From a virus, in the IMG/VR virus record IMGVR_UViG_3300037852_000102, positions 1 through 64,000 of that record: a stretch of 64,000 nucleotides of DNA; one strand, written 5' to 3'. Shown here piece after piece: positions 32,189-42,021 of the stretch. How positions within the stretch are numbered: position 1 is the stretch's first letter; each line of letters starts with the position of its first letter. Position numbers and translations under genes: made by a program. The notes under the pieces are model-generated. The model was not told where the DNA came from and did not search any database. It saw nothing but the letters and a program-made list of their open reading frames with translations.

Positions 32189-34144
32189 TTAATTCGACTG
32201 CAATTGCTGGCCCGGCGTTGCGCCCACCGTCACAACAACGGTGCCGCCTTGCAGGGAGACGATGAAGAAACGCACTACGGACAGATAACGCACGCGAAGT
32301 AGCGCATAGAGGTAGTGCGCACCGATGCTCGCTGGCGTGTTGACGCCATTTCCCGGAATAGCGTTCGGTGCCCCGTTGAACGCGCAAATCACCGAAAAAT
32401 CGTCGATGATCCCCACGCTGCCGTTCGCGCCCTTGAGGCTGTCCAAGAACGTGTTGAACTGATTCCGCACGGCGTTGCGCAGCGGGTCGTTCGGCTGCTG
32501 ACTTTGCAGCGCATCGACAAACTGGCCCATGGTGGTTCCGATGGACCGCGCGAGGAACGAGGTCATGCGCCAGTATTCCATCCCCGCCGTCACCGGGTTC
32601 AACGACGTGATCTGGCCGTGGCGCGTGCCGAAGATGTTGCCCGCTGGGATCGGGTTGGTGATGAAGATGATTCCCGCCGCCGTAAGCTGGGCGATCTCGC
32701 TGATGCTGTATGGCTGGATATTTCCGGTGACCGGGTTGTTGCGCTCGGTGCCCAGGCACAATTGCACGGGTTTGTTGCCGATGCCCTGTTCGGGCGAGAG
32801 CGTGGCCGCCATGCCGCCGACGTAGGCCGTGGGCGGCACCAGCCGCGTCACGTTGTTGAGCGGGTCATAGAAATAAACCCAGTCCTTGACGTAACCGAAC
32901 GACGGATCGTGCTGGCCGATGGACGCGGATAGCCCCGTGGCAACCGCCGTGCTCGTGCCGGTGGGGAACGGGAACAGCGTCGAGATGCCGTTGCCGCGAC
33001 CGAACGCCACGAGGGACGCTGGCAACGCCTGATCCGTGCTGCCGACGATCCACGAAATGCCCACCGCTGGGTTGACGCCCTGCAGCGCATAGAGGCCGGT
33101 CGCCGGAATGGCGGTGTTGCTGCCGAGTAGCGTGGCCGTCACGACGCCCGCGCGGCCATCGGTGCCGCCGGAGAACGTGGACGTGCCCGCGGTCGGCGCA
33201 GCCACCGCGATGTTCGGCGTTCCAGCCTTGACGATCTGCGACGGCCCGCGCACGCCATTGATGCCCTGCGCAATCGCGTTTGCCAGTGCGGTGAAAAACG
33301 TCGCGTTGGGCAGGTTCGGGTAGAGTTCGCTGATGCCCAGCGTCGGCAGCGCGATGGTCGCCGATGTGGTGTTCGCACCCGCGCCGGTCGCCAGCGTCGC
33401 CGTGAGAGCATTGCCCACGCTGCCGGTGAAAATGCCCGACAGCACGAGGCCAGCGGTGACCGCAGCACCAGTGCCGAGCGTGAACGTGCCGGTGCCGGTG
33501 ACCGCACGGGAAACCGTGGCCTGCGGCGACAGCGCGGTGGGCTGATAGATCGAAACGACGCCAACGAGGCTCGTGGCGAAAATGCCGACCGCCGACAGGG
33601 CAGCGGTGGCGTTGATCAAGGCCGCGACACCGGCGGCAATCGTGGTCGGGGTCGGCGATGGGCTGGCGGGCACCGTATAGGTGATGGTGAGCGGCGAACC
33701 GGCAATTGCCGACGACGTGAACGTGAGCGCGATGGTGTCTGCAGCAACGCCCGCCGCCGAGGTGCCGGTGATGCTCGCCGAGGTCGCCGCGCCGTTGAGC
33801 GTGCCCGTGGCCGCCACGTCGGTGCCGTCAGACACGCGCACGCCCCACGCCTCAAGCGTCGCCGCGCTGGCAGCCTGTCCGAACGCAATCGCCAAATCAG
33901 TCGGCATGTCATAGGGGTCAGTCAGCGACGCCGCCGAAATCGGCCCGAACGTCTGCATGGCGTCGAACGGGTTGCCCATGTGCTGGGCCATGTTCACCGG
34001 ACCCCAGCCCGCCGTTCCCACGATGCCGATCACATCGGTGGGCACGCCGACGATGAATCCGGGCGGGTTCTGGATTTGGATATAGAGGTCGTCGGCCCCG
34101 AGAGACGCCGGATTGAACGAACCTGCGGGAATAATTTGCGTCAT
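32189..34144 (-). CDS. Tail sheath protein
   Basis: 651 residues, large for a sheath. The N-terminal region (PPGFIVGVPTDVIGIVGTAGWGPVN) and the C-terminal domain (GTRHGQITSLN, TSFLARSIGTTMGQFVDALQSQ, FSVICAFNGAPNAIPGNGV) are typical of myovirus sheath subunits. Between them are one or two inserted Thr/Ala-rich beta modules (DTIALTFTSSAIAGSPLTITY, AGVAALINATAALSAVG) that also occur in other virion proteins here. GGGGGCG precedes ATG 34144. It contracts to drive the tube through the envelope. Confidence 0.85.
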   Translation of the reverse strand: MTQIIPAGSFNPASLGADDLYIQIQNPPGFIVGVPTDVIGIVGTAGWGPVNMAQHMGNPFDAMQTFGPISAASLTDPYDMPTDLAIAFGQAASAATLEAWGVRVSDGTDVAATGTLNGAATSASITGTSAAGVAADTIALTFTSSAIAGSPLTITYTVPASPSPTPTTIAAGVAALINATAALSAVGIFATSLVGVVSIYQPTALSPQATVSRAVTGTGTFTLGTGAAVTAGLVLSGIFTGSVGNALTATLATGAGANTTSATIALPTLGISELYPNLPNATFFTALANAIAQGINGVRGPSQIVKAGTPNIAVAAPTAGTSTFSGGTDGRAGVVTATLLGSNTAIPATGLYALQGVNPAVGISWIVGSTDQALPASLVAFGRGNGISTLFPFPTGTSTAVATGLSASIGQHDPSFGYVKDWVYFYDPLNNVTRLVPPTAYVGGMAATLSPEQGIGNKPVQLCLGTERNNPVTGNIQPYSISEIAQLTAAGIIFITNPIPAGNIFGTRHGQITSLNPVTAGMEYWRMTSFLARSIGTTMGQFVDALQSQQPNDPLRNAVRNQFNTFLDSLKGANGSVGIIDDFSVICAFNGAPNAIPGNGVNTPASIGAHYLYALLRVRYLSVVRFFIVSLQGGTVVVTVGATPGQQLQSN

Positions 34145-34154
34145 CGTCGCCCCC

Positions 34155-35036
34155 TTAGCCCACCTGTAGCTGCACCTGCATCGTGGCCACCGGGGCCAAG
34201 ACTGCAAACAGCGCGTCCGTCACCGTCACCGGGTAATCCATGCCTACCATAGTGTCGTGCCGGTACACGTCCTCCAGAGTATCGTCCTCTAAATCATAAT
34301 CCGACACATAAGACAATCGTGCCACCGTGCCGTCCGGCAGTGACGGCCCGAAATTCAACTCTGATTCGGCGACGGCGTCGGCGAGCGCGGCTGTCATTGC
34401 GTTGCGCTGTTCGACGGTCTGAGTCCAGATGATTATCTGCACCTGCTGATCGCGCCGCCCGATCTCGCGCACCTGCGACCCGCCGTTGCCCGCGTAAGAC
34501 CCGACCGCCAGCGCCACCGTCGCCACGTTGGTGATCGTCACCACCGGCCCCGATGCCGTCGCGGTCAGCATCCCTGCCATGGACGAATCACCGTTGATTG
34601 CCGCGGCCAGTTTCGTGGCCATGGTCGTCGGCGTATCGGTGTGCAGCCCTGAAACCACCACCGCGCCCGTGTTCGCGCCCAGCATGATCGCCAGCGCCGA
34701 CACCGCGTCGCCGTCCGTCATGGTCCCGCCGAGCGTGATCTGCGCCGTGTGACCGGGCGCGATGTGATCGGGCGCAATCGCCGTGGTCAGCGTCGCTGGG
34801 ACCACGATCTGCGAAACCACGTAGGGATTCCACCGCGTCGCGTTCTTGCTGATCTTCCGGTCGTAAATCGAAACGATGGCGGGCTGGCCTGCCGGTGTCC
34901 CCTTGGCGATGCCCTGCAACACGCCAACCGGCGGGTAACCGATGCCCGACTTGTACGGGATCGACGGCGACAGCCCGTTGAGCGCGGTGTTCACCAACGC
35001 TTGAATCGAGGTCAGCACGTCGAACTGTGAAGCCAT
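34155..35036 (-). CDS. Neck/tail terminator-type protein with inserted beta module
   Basis: 293 residues. N- and C-terminal parts (FDVLTSIQALVNTALNGL; QVQIIIWTQTVEQRNAMTAAL; ETH-free end YPVTVTDALFAVLAPV) resemble phage tail-completion proteins. The middle (residues ~95-175) is the repeated module (TLGGTMTDGDAVSALAIM, TMATKLAAAINGDSSMAG, PVVTITN). It directly precedes the sheath gene, the place of tail terminators in Mu-like phages. Confidence 0.6.
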   Translation of the reverse strand: MASQFDVLTSIQALVNTALNGLSPSIPYKSGIGYPPVGVLQGIAKGTPAGQPAIVSIYDRKISKNATRWNPYVVSQIVVPATLTTAIAPDHIAPGHTAQITLGGTMTDGDAVSALAIMLGANTGAVVVSGLHTDTPTTMATKLAAAINGDSSMAGMLTATASGPVVTITNVATVALAVGSYAGNGGSQVREIGRRDQQVQIIIWTQTVEQRNAMTAALADAVAESELNFGPSLPDGTVARLSYVSDYDLEDDTLEDVYRHDTMVGMDYPVTVTDALFAVLAPVATMQVQLQVG

Positions 35037-35842
35037 CAGCCGTCGCTCCTGATCTTGCGGTCGCAGGTCAACTGGTAGCCGGAGACGCCGGTTTTCTGCT
35101 CATACGGCACCACCACGAGATAGCGCGCGCCGTTTTCGTCCACCAGCGCATCGCCCTCCGCTGGCATGTAGCCGGGCAGCGGCGGCACGTACACGAACCA
35201 CTTTGCCTCTTTCAACATGCCGGGGACGCCGGGCTGGAAAATCCAGTCGTGTTGCCGGATCGCCGACATGAAGCCCGCCGGGACGAAACTGGCATTCCCC
35301 GCGCCCGCGGTGCCGAACGCATAGGTGCCGCCCGACAGCACCAGCGGCAGGTCGTTCACCAGCGTTTCTTTCCAATACGTCGCACCGTTCGCGCCGACCG
35401 ATGCAGGTGATTCGGCTGGCCGGTAGATTTTCACTCGCCGGTCGAGACGCGCTCCAATCGCCTTATTCTCCGGGGGATGCCACGCCAAGCACATGGCGTT
35501 GAACTCAATGGTTCCGGGAATCGAAGTAGCTCCCGCTCCGTATGAGAATCCGGGGGCATAGGCGGGGTCGTTTTGCACAAACACGTCACCCAGTACGAAT
35601 CGGTCCATGTTCGCCACGATGTCGTAAAAAAGTGCAACATTTTTGATGCCCAGTTCCAGTTTGGTTTCCGCGAGCCTGCGCCTAAACATATAGAAATTGG
35701 GGACCGTCACGTTCCATGCGCCCGGGAAATCGCCCGATGATCCCGAGCCCAGCCGGTAGCCAACGAACGGTTGGCCGACGTGCTTGGCAGCTTGGCCGCG
35801 ACCGTGGTCTATGTGGCGCTGGATTCTCGCATATTGAGTCAT
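35036..35842 (-). CDS. Head-tail region structural protein
   Basis: 268 residues, beta-rich, with many Tyr/Pro turns (FQNDP-like VFVQNDPAYAPGFSYGAG; VYVPPLPGYMPAEGDALVDE). No signal peptide or membrane segment. It overlaps genes on both sides by 1-4 bases in the head-tail joining block. No family recognised by eye. Confidence 0.6.
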   Translation of the reverse strand: MTQYARIQRHIDHGRGQAAKHVGQPFVGYRLGSGSSGDFPGAWNVTVPNFYMFRRRLAETKLELGIKNVALFYDIVANMDRFVLGDVFVQNDPAYAPGFSYGAGATSIPGTIEFNAMCLAWHPPENKAIGARLDRRVKIYRPAESPASVGANGATYWKETLVNDLPLVLSGGTYAFGTAGAGNASFVPAGFMSAIRQHDWIFQPGVPGMLKEAKWFVYVPPLPGYMPAEGDALVDENGARYLVVVPYEQKTGVSGYQLTCDRKIRSDG

Positions 35843-36672
35843 GCGAATGCCACCCCGCCACTACGCTTGGGCTTTTGCGTCGCGTCTTTGTTGACCGGAA
35901 TGCCGAGAAAATCGGAAAGAAGGGCGACCGTATTCTCGTAAAGAGAACGCCGCTGCCCGGCCTCGTTCGAACGCGGACTCCATTCGACCGTTTTGCTCGT
36001 GTCGAGATTGTCCGATGTCGTCCAGTACGCCGCTTCAAGCGCGTCCAGAATCGGGATGTAGCCCCACAGCACCGTATTGCCGCCGTCAAGCGAGGTCGGC
36101 CCGGGCGGCAGCAGCGAGCCGTCCGCCGTGATCGACGGGTAGAGCAGCCCGCTGCCGGACACCGCCACGGTGAAAGCCGCCGATCCGGCAGGACCGCGGA
36201 AACCCAGTTCCGGCACCGGCACCGCATTGGCCGCCCACGGTCCCGTCCCGTAGGGCGCGAGCGCGTAAATCTTGGCCGCCTGCAACACCGCGTTCTGATT
36301 GATCAGCGACGCCAGCGTGAGCGCCACGGTCAGCGCGGGCACATTGCCGGACGTTGGCGGCCCAACCGTCGCCGTGACCGTCTGCGGGCTAGCGATGCTC
36401 CCGCCGGAAAGCGTGATGCTGGCCGTGTCGCCCTGATTCGGCGTCGGCCCCACCAGCGACACCGCGCCGTAAGGAGCCCCCACAATGCGCGCTTCCTCGT
36501 CCGGGTTCATGTTGTTCATTCGGTATTCCAGCGCGCCATAGGCTTGGAAAAACCGATAGCCGACCGACCCCTGCGCGAACTGCGCGCCGCCGGGCGACAC
36601 GACGTAGTTCCCGACCACGCCATACTTCAAATGTCGTCTGATTGCGGATTTCTGAGCAAGGGTGAGCGCCAT
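35839..36672 (-). CDS. Head-tail connector-type protein with inserted beta module
   Basis: 277 residues. The helical N-terminus (LTLAQKSAIRRHLKYGVVGN) and the C-terminal helix (AGQRRSLYENTVALLSDFLGI) resemble a head-completion/adaptor protein that docks on the portal. The middle holds another copy of the beta module (ASITLSGGSIASPQTVTATV, LTLASLINQNAVLQAAK). ATG 36672 is chosen because it follows the previous stop. Confidence 0.6.
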   Translation of the reverse strand: MALTLAQKSAIRRHLKYGVVGNYVVSPGGAQFAQGSVGYRFFQAYGALEYRMNNMNPDEEARIVGAPYGAVSLVGPTPNQGDTASITLSGGSIASPQTVTATVGPPTSGNVPALTVALTLASLINQNAVLQAAKIYALAPYGTGPWAANAVPVPELGFRGPAGSAAFTVAVSGSGLLYPSITADGSLLPPGPTSLDGGNTVLWGYIPILDALEAAYWTTSDNLDTSKTVEWSPRSNEAGQRRSLYENTVALLSDFLGIPVNKDATQKPKRSGGVAFA

Positions 36673-36676
36673 GGCG

Positions 36677-37312
36677 TCACCCCGCGCGCCGGGCCGGAAT
36701 GATGCGGGGCAGTTTGAAAACCGTCTGGCAGGCCGGGCAGCACGCCATGCCCGGCGCATCGCCCACCGGAACCATCGGCGCGTTTTCCACACGCAACGCC
36801 ATGATCAGCGGGAAGTCCGTCACCACGTCGTTCGGCTTGAAATGCGCCATGACGGGGCCGACCATGCAGGAGAACTTCTCAAGGAACACATGCGGGCCGG
36901 TCGCGGCGCGGTCGATCGCGGCCTGTGCAGCGCGCGCGGCGCTGGCGTGGTCAGGCAATGCTGCGATGAACGAATCCACCTGCTCGTCGGTCGGGTCCAG
37001 ATCGTGCTCGCCGAGGCCCTGCGGAACGGGCGGCACGAAACCAGCGGCCAAATCTCCGTTGCCGTGTTCGGCGATCAGATGAAACGTGCTCGGCTCGGGC
37101 TGGGCGGCCAGCACCGTCTTGGCCCGTTCCACGTCGGCCAGCGTGAGCGCAGGCGCGGTTTCAAGTGTCGTGGCCTCATGAGCCGCCGCCACGGGTTCGG
37201 TCGCTCCCGCGTCCGCAGCCCACGGCGACGCCCCACCGCACGACGGACACGCCTTGCGGTTCCGATGCACGGGCTCCTGACACTTCGCGCAATCCCGGTA
37301 ATTCTTGTTCAT
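36677..37312 (-). CDS. Zinc-binding structural-region protein
   Basis: 211 residues. An N-terminal zinc ribbon (CAKCQEPVHRNRKACPSCG, residues 8-26) and a C-terminal CCPACQ pair flank a helical middle. The start overlaps the previous gene as ATGA. Located among head-tail genes; no family recognised. Confidence 0.6.
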   Translation of the reverse strand: MNKNYRDCAKCQEPVHRNRKACPSCGGASPWAADAGATEPVAAAHEATTLETAPALTLADVERAKTVLAAQPEPSTFHLIAEHGNGDLAAGFVPPVPQGLGEHDLDPTDEQVDSFIAALPDHASAARAAQAAIDRAATGPHVFLEKFSCMVGPVMAHFKPNDVVTDFPLIMALRVENAPMVPVGDAPGMACCPACQTVFKLPRIIPARRAG

Positions 37313-39291
37313 ACGATGGGCATCCCCTGCGCAACCATCTGCGCCAGCACATCATAGCCGATGTCATAGGGCTGGCCATAGTAGAACGCGCTGATCCCGC
37401 CGTTCGACGGCGCGAACTCGAAATTGTTGGCCGCAAGGATCGGCCCGGTGCCGCCCGACAGCAGACCGCTCGCCCCGCCCGCGCCGCCGCTCATGTGCCC
37501 GTTCGACGGCGTAAAGGTCACGGTTTCCGTGCCGCCGCCGGTTTCGGTCACGGTCGCACTCACCACGGTGGTGTTGCCGATGACGCCCTGCTGGGTGATC
37601 GTAATCACGCCCGCAAGATTGCTGGCCGAAATGTCAGCATCCTGCAGGGTGGTGTCGCCGTTGATCAGCGCGACCAGCCCCGCGGCAATGGTCGTGGCGC
37701 TGTCGGCCCCGATCAGCGTGTAGGTCTTGGTCACCGGCAATCCGGGAACGCCGGAATTGGTGAACGTGAGCGCAACCGTATCGGTCGCCGCCGGAGCGGA
37801 CGAAACGATGGTGGCAACTACACTGGCCAGCGTGTCGTTGATGACGACGGTTTCGGTGTTCTTGCTCAACACCGTAATGGTTTCGGTCGGTGTGGTCGAA
37901 AGCGTGATGGTTTCCGAGCCCGGGCTGACAGACTGGGCAAACCGGATTTGCCCGTTGTCCTGCTGGTAGCCGAACGTGATCACGTTGGTCGACGGCGACG
38001 CCGTGATGCCTGCCGCGATCAGCACCGGATCGGCATTGATCGTGTTCGACAGGTTGGCGGCAAGCGTGGTCGTGGTTTCGCCCAGCAGCGCCGTCCAGCT
38101 AACCGCGTGCGTTCCGCCCGGCAGGTACGCCGCATTGAACGTCAGATTGAGCACGTCGCCAGCCGCCACGGCCCCGGTGATGGTCGCGGTCGGGGTGATG
38201 GTGTTCACCCATGCGGTATAGCTGATCGGCTCCGCAGCCGCCGGAACCGCAATGGTGACGACGCCGGACGAATTGGTCCCGGTGATGGTGTTTGCGGCCA
38301 AGGTCGCGTCGGCATTGATCGCGGTGGCGAGGTTCGCGCCCATCGTGGTGGCGTTCTGGGTCGTGGTGAGAGCCGAGGTCACGAGCACGCCGCCCGGTTG
38401 GCCGGACCCGCCGCCCATGTGGCCGTTCGACGGAATGAACGTCACCGTCTCCGAACCCGACACCGTGCGCGTCACCACCGTGGAATTGCCGATGGCACCC
38501 TGCTGCAACATCTGGATTTCGTTGCCGTTGGCAATCGCGGTGATGTCCGCGGCCTCAAGCGTCGTGTCCGCATTGATCAGCGCGGTGAGACCCGCCGCGA
38601 CGCTCGCCGCGGTATCGCCCGCCAAAACGGTGTAGGTCTTGGTGACCGGCAGGCCAGCCACGCCCGAGTTCGTGAACGTCAGGGCCACGGTGTCGGTCGG
38701 CGCGAACGTGCCGCCGAGGTCGGCCAGCACCGTCGCAGGCGTGAGCACGCTCAATGCCGGGCCGGTAAACAGCACTCCGAAAATGTCGCCGGTCAGCGCC
38801 GTGCCGCCCACGGTGATCTTGCTGGGCTCGCCGAGCGGGGCCTGCAGCGTGGTGAAATTGCCGACCGGGCCGCTTTGGTTGAACGTCAGCACCGAGCCGG
38901 CCACGTCCACCTCAACGTCGAACTGCGCCAGTGCCGCGTCGTCGTTGAACAGGTCGGCCAGCGATTCGGCAATCGAAGTCACCGTGTCGCCGCTCACCGT
39001 GGTGTAGGTGTGCGAGAACAGCCCGTTCGGGAAAACCGCGTTGAGCAATTCCAGCGTGATCTCGTCGCCGGTAGTCACATTGCCGCCAATCGTCGCGGTC
39101 GCGCTCGCATTGGCGCGCGGGTCCGCCACCAAGAAACCGGCGGGCGACGAATGGTTGACCGTGGGCGGCATGACGTTCGCCGAGCCATCGCCCAGCACGC
39201 GGTTCCGGTCGAAGTTCGGAATCAGCGTCGGATTGCGCGGATCGAATTTCCCGGGGGTGCCCTGCGGCGGCAGGAGGGTGCGGACGACCAT
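37309..39291 (-). CDS. Large virion protein built from repeated beta modules
   Basis: 660 residues. After a short N-terminal arm, the protein is four to five copies of a ~100-residue module with the pattern DTVALTFTNSGVAGLPVTK-TYTV ... AAGLTALINADTTLEAADI ... and PSNGHMGGGSG-type linkers; two copies are nearly identical. The C-terminus (FEFAPSNGGISAFYYGQPYDIGYDVLAQM) is unique. The same module is inserted in the sheath, a neck protein, an adaptor and others. A decoration or spike-like head protein is likely. Confidence 0.65.
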   Translation of the reverse strand: MVVRTLLPPQGTPGKFDPRNPTLIPNFDRNRVLGDGSANVMPPTVNHSSPAGFLVADPRANASATATIGGNVTTGDEITLELLNAVFPNGLFSHTYTTVSGDTVTSIAESLADLFNDDAALAQFDVEVDVAGSVLTFNQSGPVGNFTTLQAPLGEPSKITVGGTALTGDIFGVLFTGPALSVLTPATVLADLGGTFAPTDTVALTFTNSGVAGLPVTKTYTVLAGDTAASVAAGLTALINADTTLEAADITAIANGNEIQMLQQGAIGNSTVVTRTVSGSETVTFIPSNGHMGGGSGQPGGVLVTSALTTTQNATTMGANLATAINADATLAANTITGTNSSGVVTIAVPAAAEPISYTAWVNTITPTATITGAVAAGDVLNLTFNAAYLPGGTHAVSWTALLGETTTTLAANLSNTINADPVLIAAGITASPSTNVITFGYQQDNGQIRFAQSVSPGSETITLSTTPTETITVLSKNTETVVINDTLASVVATIVSSAPAATDTVALTFTNSGVPGLPVTKTYTLIGADSATTIAAGLVALINGDTTLQDADISASNLAGVITITQQGVIGNTTVVSATVTETGGGTETVTFTPSNGHMSGGAGGASGLLSGGTGPILAANNFEFAPSNGGISAFYYGQPYDIGYDVLAQMVAQGMPIV

Positions 39292-39295
39292 CGGA

Positions 39296-39499
39296 TTACC
39301 TCTTTGCCTTCATCAATTTGCCGGGGCCAAGCGGCGTGACCTTATCACCTAGCTTGGCGCGATTCGTGTCGCGTCGCATGGCCTGCTCACCCGCCGCATA
39401 CTTGTCCCAGTCCGGCGTAAATTGCTCGTCGAACTTGGAAAAAACGGCGGCTTCCGTTTTCGGGCCGCCGTTGATTCGGGTGATCACCTTGCGGGCCAT
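39296..39499 (-). CDS. Small basic protein
   Basis: 67 residues, many Lys/Arg, with KFDEQFTPDWDKYAAGEQAM in the middle. Sits between the modular virion protein and a second small ORF. No hydrophobic segment; unknown. Confidence 0.5.
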   Translation of the reverse strand: MARKVITRINGGPKTEAAVFSKFDEQFTPDWDKYAAGEQAMRRDTNRAKLGDKVTPLGPGKLMKAKR

Positions 39500-39539
39500 G
39501 TCGATTTTCTCAACCGTCTAGTAGGGCGCAAAAATCGAG

Positions 39540-39746
39540 TTACTTGACCCGGTTCATCGGGTCCGCGTAGTGCGCCGCACTCCGCTCGTGATCGGCACCC
39601 GGCGGCTTCGCAACGCTGCCCGTTCCCGGCACCGTCATCGATTCGCCCTTGGTCACACCACTCACGTTCACCGATTCCGCACCGCGTCCGCCTGACTTCT
39701 GACCGCGCAACGAGGCCGACATATCCTTGGAAACTGGTTTAACCAT
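39540..39746 (-). CDS. Small Gly/Ser-rich protein
   Basis: 68 residues, low complexity and polar (SLRGQKSGGRGAESVNVSG), probably disordered. Located just beyond a terminator that follows the capsid and HNH genes. Unknown. Confidence 0.5.
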   Translation of the reverse strand: MVKPVSKDMSASLRGQKSGGRGAESVNVSGVTKGESMTVPGTGSVAKPPGADHERSAAHYADPMNRVK

Positions 39747-39771
39747 GGTCCTGTCCTCTCCGATTTCAAAA

Positions 39772-39797
39772 CGGGGGCCGAGTCGCCCCGGCCCCCG
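39772..39797 (-). terminator. Terminator downstream of capsid/HNH genes
   Basis: CGGGGGCC and GGCCCCCG make an 8-bp stem with a 10-base loop. On the minus strand it is followed by GTTTTGAAAT. It would let the highly expressed capsid transcript end before the head-tail genes. Confidence 0.6.
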
Positions 39798-39859
39798 CCG
39801 TCACCGCCACGATAGCCGCCGGGTAGGACTATCGCAACAGACCCCAAGCGCCCCCGGAA

Positions 39860-40618
39860 CTAATTCAGCATCGCCCGGTCGCGAATCTCTTGCGCGCGAT
39901 CCGGCGCGTATTCCTCAACCGTTCTGTCCTGCTTGCTCGAATTGCACGGCAGACAAGCTGGAACGATGTTGCCCTTTTGATTCTTGCCGCCGCGTGACAG
40001 TGGCGTCAGATGCTCAAAGGTCATTTTCGTTTCGACGCCGCAATAAGCGCAGGAATGGTCGAACTCTTTCAGCAGCGCCAGCCAATCGGCGCGCGTGAAT
40101 TTCCCCTCCAGCGACAGCACTTCGGAAATCGTGCCGTCCGCTCGGTACGCCTCTCGGCGCAGCATCGCCTTGCGCAGACGCCTGCGATCACGTTCAACCA
40201 CGCGAACGTCTGGACGCTGACGGTAGACCTTTCGCTTGGCTTTGAACTCTGGCGTCTTGCGCATGGCGTTCGTCTTGGCCTTCCGGGCTTCGCGATTGTC
40301 TCGCCAACTTTTTAGCGAGGTTACTCTGGTTCGATCATTGTGGCAGGAAATACAATATGACCCTGTTCCTGTCGGACTCCTTACGTTCTTGCAAAATTCA
40401 GCGTGCGATTTTGTTTCCTTGCAGAGAGCGCATTTCCTTGTCTCAGTTGGGTTGATGGTTGGCGGGTTCGCCTTCGCTCTCGCCAACTTCTCTTTTGCCA
40501 TGGTCCCGTTGCACGCCTTGCAGTACACATCGAATCCATCACCGTACTTGCGTTTCGACGGGTAGAAACCACCAACCTTCGGTTTCGTTTCCCCGCAACG
40601 CGGACACCGCTTTTGCAT
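39860..40618 (-). CDS. HNH homing-type endonuclease beside the capsid gene
   Basis: 252 residues. Two N-terminal zinc-finger pairs (CPRCGETK ... CKACNG and CALCKETK ... CISCH), a very basic central helix, then an HNH core CAYCGVETKMTFEHLTPLSR, GGKNQKGNIVPACLPCNSSK. GGAGG sits before ATG 40618; the upstream ATGs are weaker. Inserted directly downstream of the major capsid gene, a favoured neighbourhood for homing endonucleases. Confidence 0.85.
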   Translation of the reverse strand: MQKRCPRCGETKPKVGGFYPSKRKYGDGFDVYCKACNGTMAKEKLARAKANPPTINPTETRKCALCKETKSHAEFCKNVRSPTGTGSYCISCHNDRTRVTSLKSWRDNREARKAKTNAMRKTPEFKAKRKVYRQRPDVRVVERDRRRLRKAMLRREAYRADGTISEVLSLEGKFTRADWLALLKEFDHSCAYCGVETKMTFEHLTPLSRGGKNQKGNIVPACLPCNSSKQDRTVEEYAPDRAQEIRDRAMLN

Positions 40619-40650
40619 GCTCGCCTCCATCTGCGAACACACTATACGGA

Positions 40651-42021
40651 TTATCCCGCATGCTCAATACAGAGGGCTCTTTTGTAAAGGGAGTTCGATG
40701 CGGTTGGGATAATGCTTGTGGTCGAAGTCTGGTCGCTCGGGACGGCCATGTCGCCGATCCACGTCCACGACTGGCTCGCGTTCTGGCCGAGCCGGTCGAG
40801 CGGCGGGCGGATGATCTGGGCCACGTTGTTGATCAGAAACACGTCGTTGATCGGGCTCATGCCCTCGCGGGCGATCCACGAATCGATGCCCTCGAAATTG
40901 CCCTGAATGAGACATTCGGCACCGAGGATGATCGGACGCCGCACGCGGACACCGATGGCCGACGTTCCCGTGGCACCCGTCGCGTTGGCCTGCTGGACGT
41001 AGGCTTCCGTCGTCGGGATGTAGGTGACGCCCAACAGCCGGATGATGTCGCCGTCGCGGTACTCGCGCGAATCGGAGCGGCCCGCGAACAGGATTTTGAA
41101 GTCCTGATCGGCCCAAAGCTGGCGCATCGACGTGTTGTCGAGAATGCAGTGGTAGGAGCCATCGGGCATCGGCGGCACGCCGTTGTCGCGCAGGTACGCC
41201 ACGCCGTCCTCAACGAGGCTCATGGTCATCACGTCGCTGCCGGTCAGTTGCGCCGTGGTCTGTTTCGAGAACGGACGCAGGATTTTCGGAGCGTTGAGCG
41301 CCAGCAGCGCATCGCCGTTGACCGGGGTAGTGGCGGCGGTGAACGTGATCACGCCCGAGATACCATCGGGGGCGCTTGAGTGGTTGGTGCCATCGGCAAC
41401 CGCCGCGGTCACGGTGAGCGTCTGCGCCACACCACCGGCGGCGATCTGGACCTCGAACACGGTCAGCGGGTTGGTGGACGAAATCGGCGTCACCACGCCG
41501 TTGACCAGCACCGTGGTGAAACCGCGGATGTCATCGACGTGGGCGGTGGTGGTCGATCCCGCGCCGAGGTCGGTGCGGACGCGGCTGTTGCCGCCGAGGT
41601 AAGCCGAAAACAGCTTGAACCGGGCGATGCGCTCAAGCGACTGCGCCGCCTGCACGCCGGAGTTCCGGCTGTTCGCGAACATCTGATTCGCGATGCCCGC
41701 GAGTTCCTGCATCAGGTTGGTGTCGACCGTATCGCCGTATTCCTGCATGTTGAACGAATACTGCTCAACCGAGAACGACGACGGCGTAAGCCCGTTGTCC
41801 AAGCCTGTGTTGGTGCTCGGGTTCATGGGCGTGGTGACCGGCGCTTTGCGGCCCTTGCGGGTCCGGGTCAGCGTCTCGCCGATTCGGGCGGGCACCGTTT
41901 CCTCAAGAGCGGCGCGGCGATAGGCGAGGACCGAGTCCAGCCCTTCCTCAAATTCCCGCTCCAAGAAACCCAGTTGCAACGTCGGAACAAGCGCGGCGGG
42001 AAAATTGGTAAAGCCAGCCAT
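40651..42021 (-). CDS. Major capsid protein (N4 gp56-like family)
   Basis: 456 residues. FTNFPAALVPTLQLGFLERE, GETLTRTRKGRKAPVTTPM, FSVEQYSFNMQEYGDTVDT and DVMTMSLVEDGVAYLRDNG, FKILFAGRSDSREYRDGDI, GISP-like EGMSPINDVFLINNVAQI match the HK97-fold capsid proteins annotated as N4-gp56 family. A ~60-residue Thr/Ala-rich insertion (about 190-250, VQIAAGGVAQTLTVTAAVADG) may be a surface domain. It follows the scaffold gene by 1.8 kb with small genes between. Confidence 0.8.
   Translation of the reverse strand: MAGFTNFPAALVPTLQLGFLEREFEEGLDSVLAYRRAALEETVPARIGETLTRTRKGRKAPVTTPMNPSTNTGLDNGLTPSSFSVEQYSFNMQEYGDTVDTNLMQELAGIANQMFANSRNSGVQAAQSLERIARFKLFSAYLGGNSRVRTDLGAGSTTTAHVDDIRGFTTVLVNGVVTPISSTNPLTVFEVQIAAGGVAQTLTVTAAVADGTNHSSAPDGISGVITFTAATTPVNGDALLALNAPKILRPFSKQTTAQLTGSDVMTMSLVEDGVAYLRDNGVPPMPDGSYHCILDNTSMRQLWADQDFKILFAGRSDSREYRDGDIIRLLGVTYIPTTEAYVQQANATGATGTSAIGVRVRRPIILGAECLIQGNFEGIDSWIAREGMSPINDVFLINNVAQIIRPPLDRLGQNASQSWTWIGDMAVPSDQTSTTSIIPTASNSLYKRALCIEHAG

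Noticed and set aside
37165-39339. Plus-strand frame of 724 codons with repeats
   Set aside because: Antisense to the modular virion protein; its repeats reflect that gene's internal repeats.
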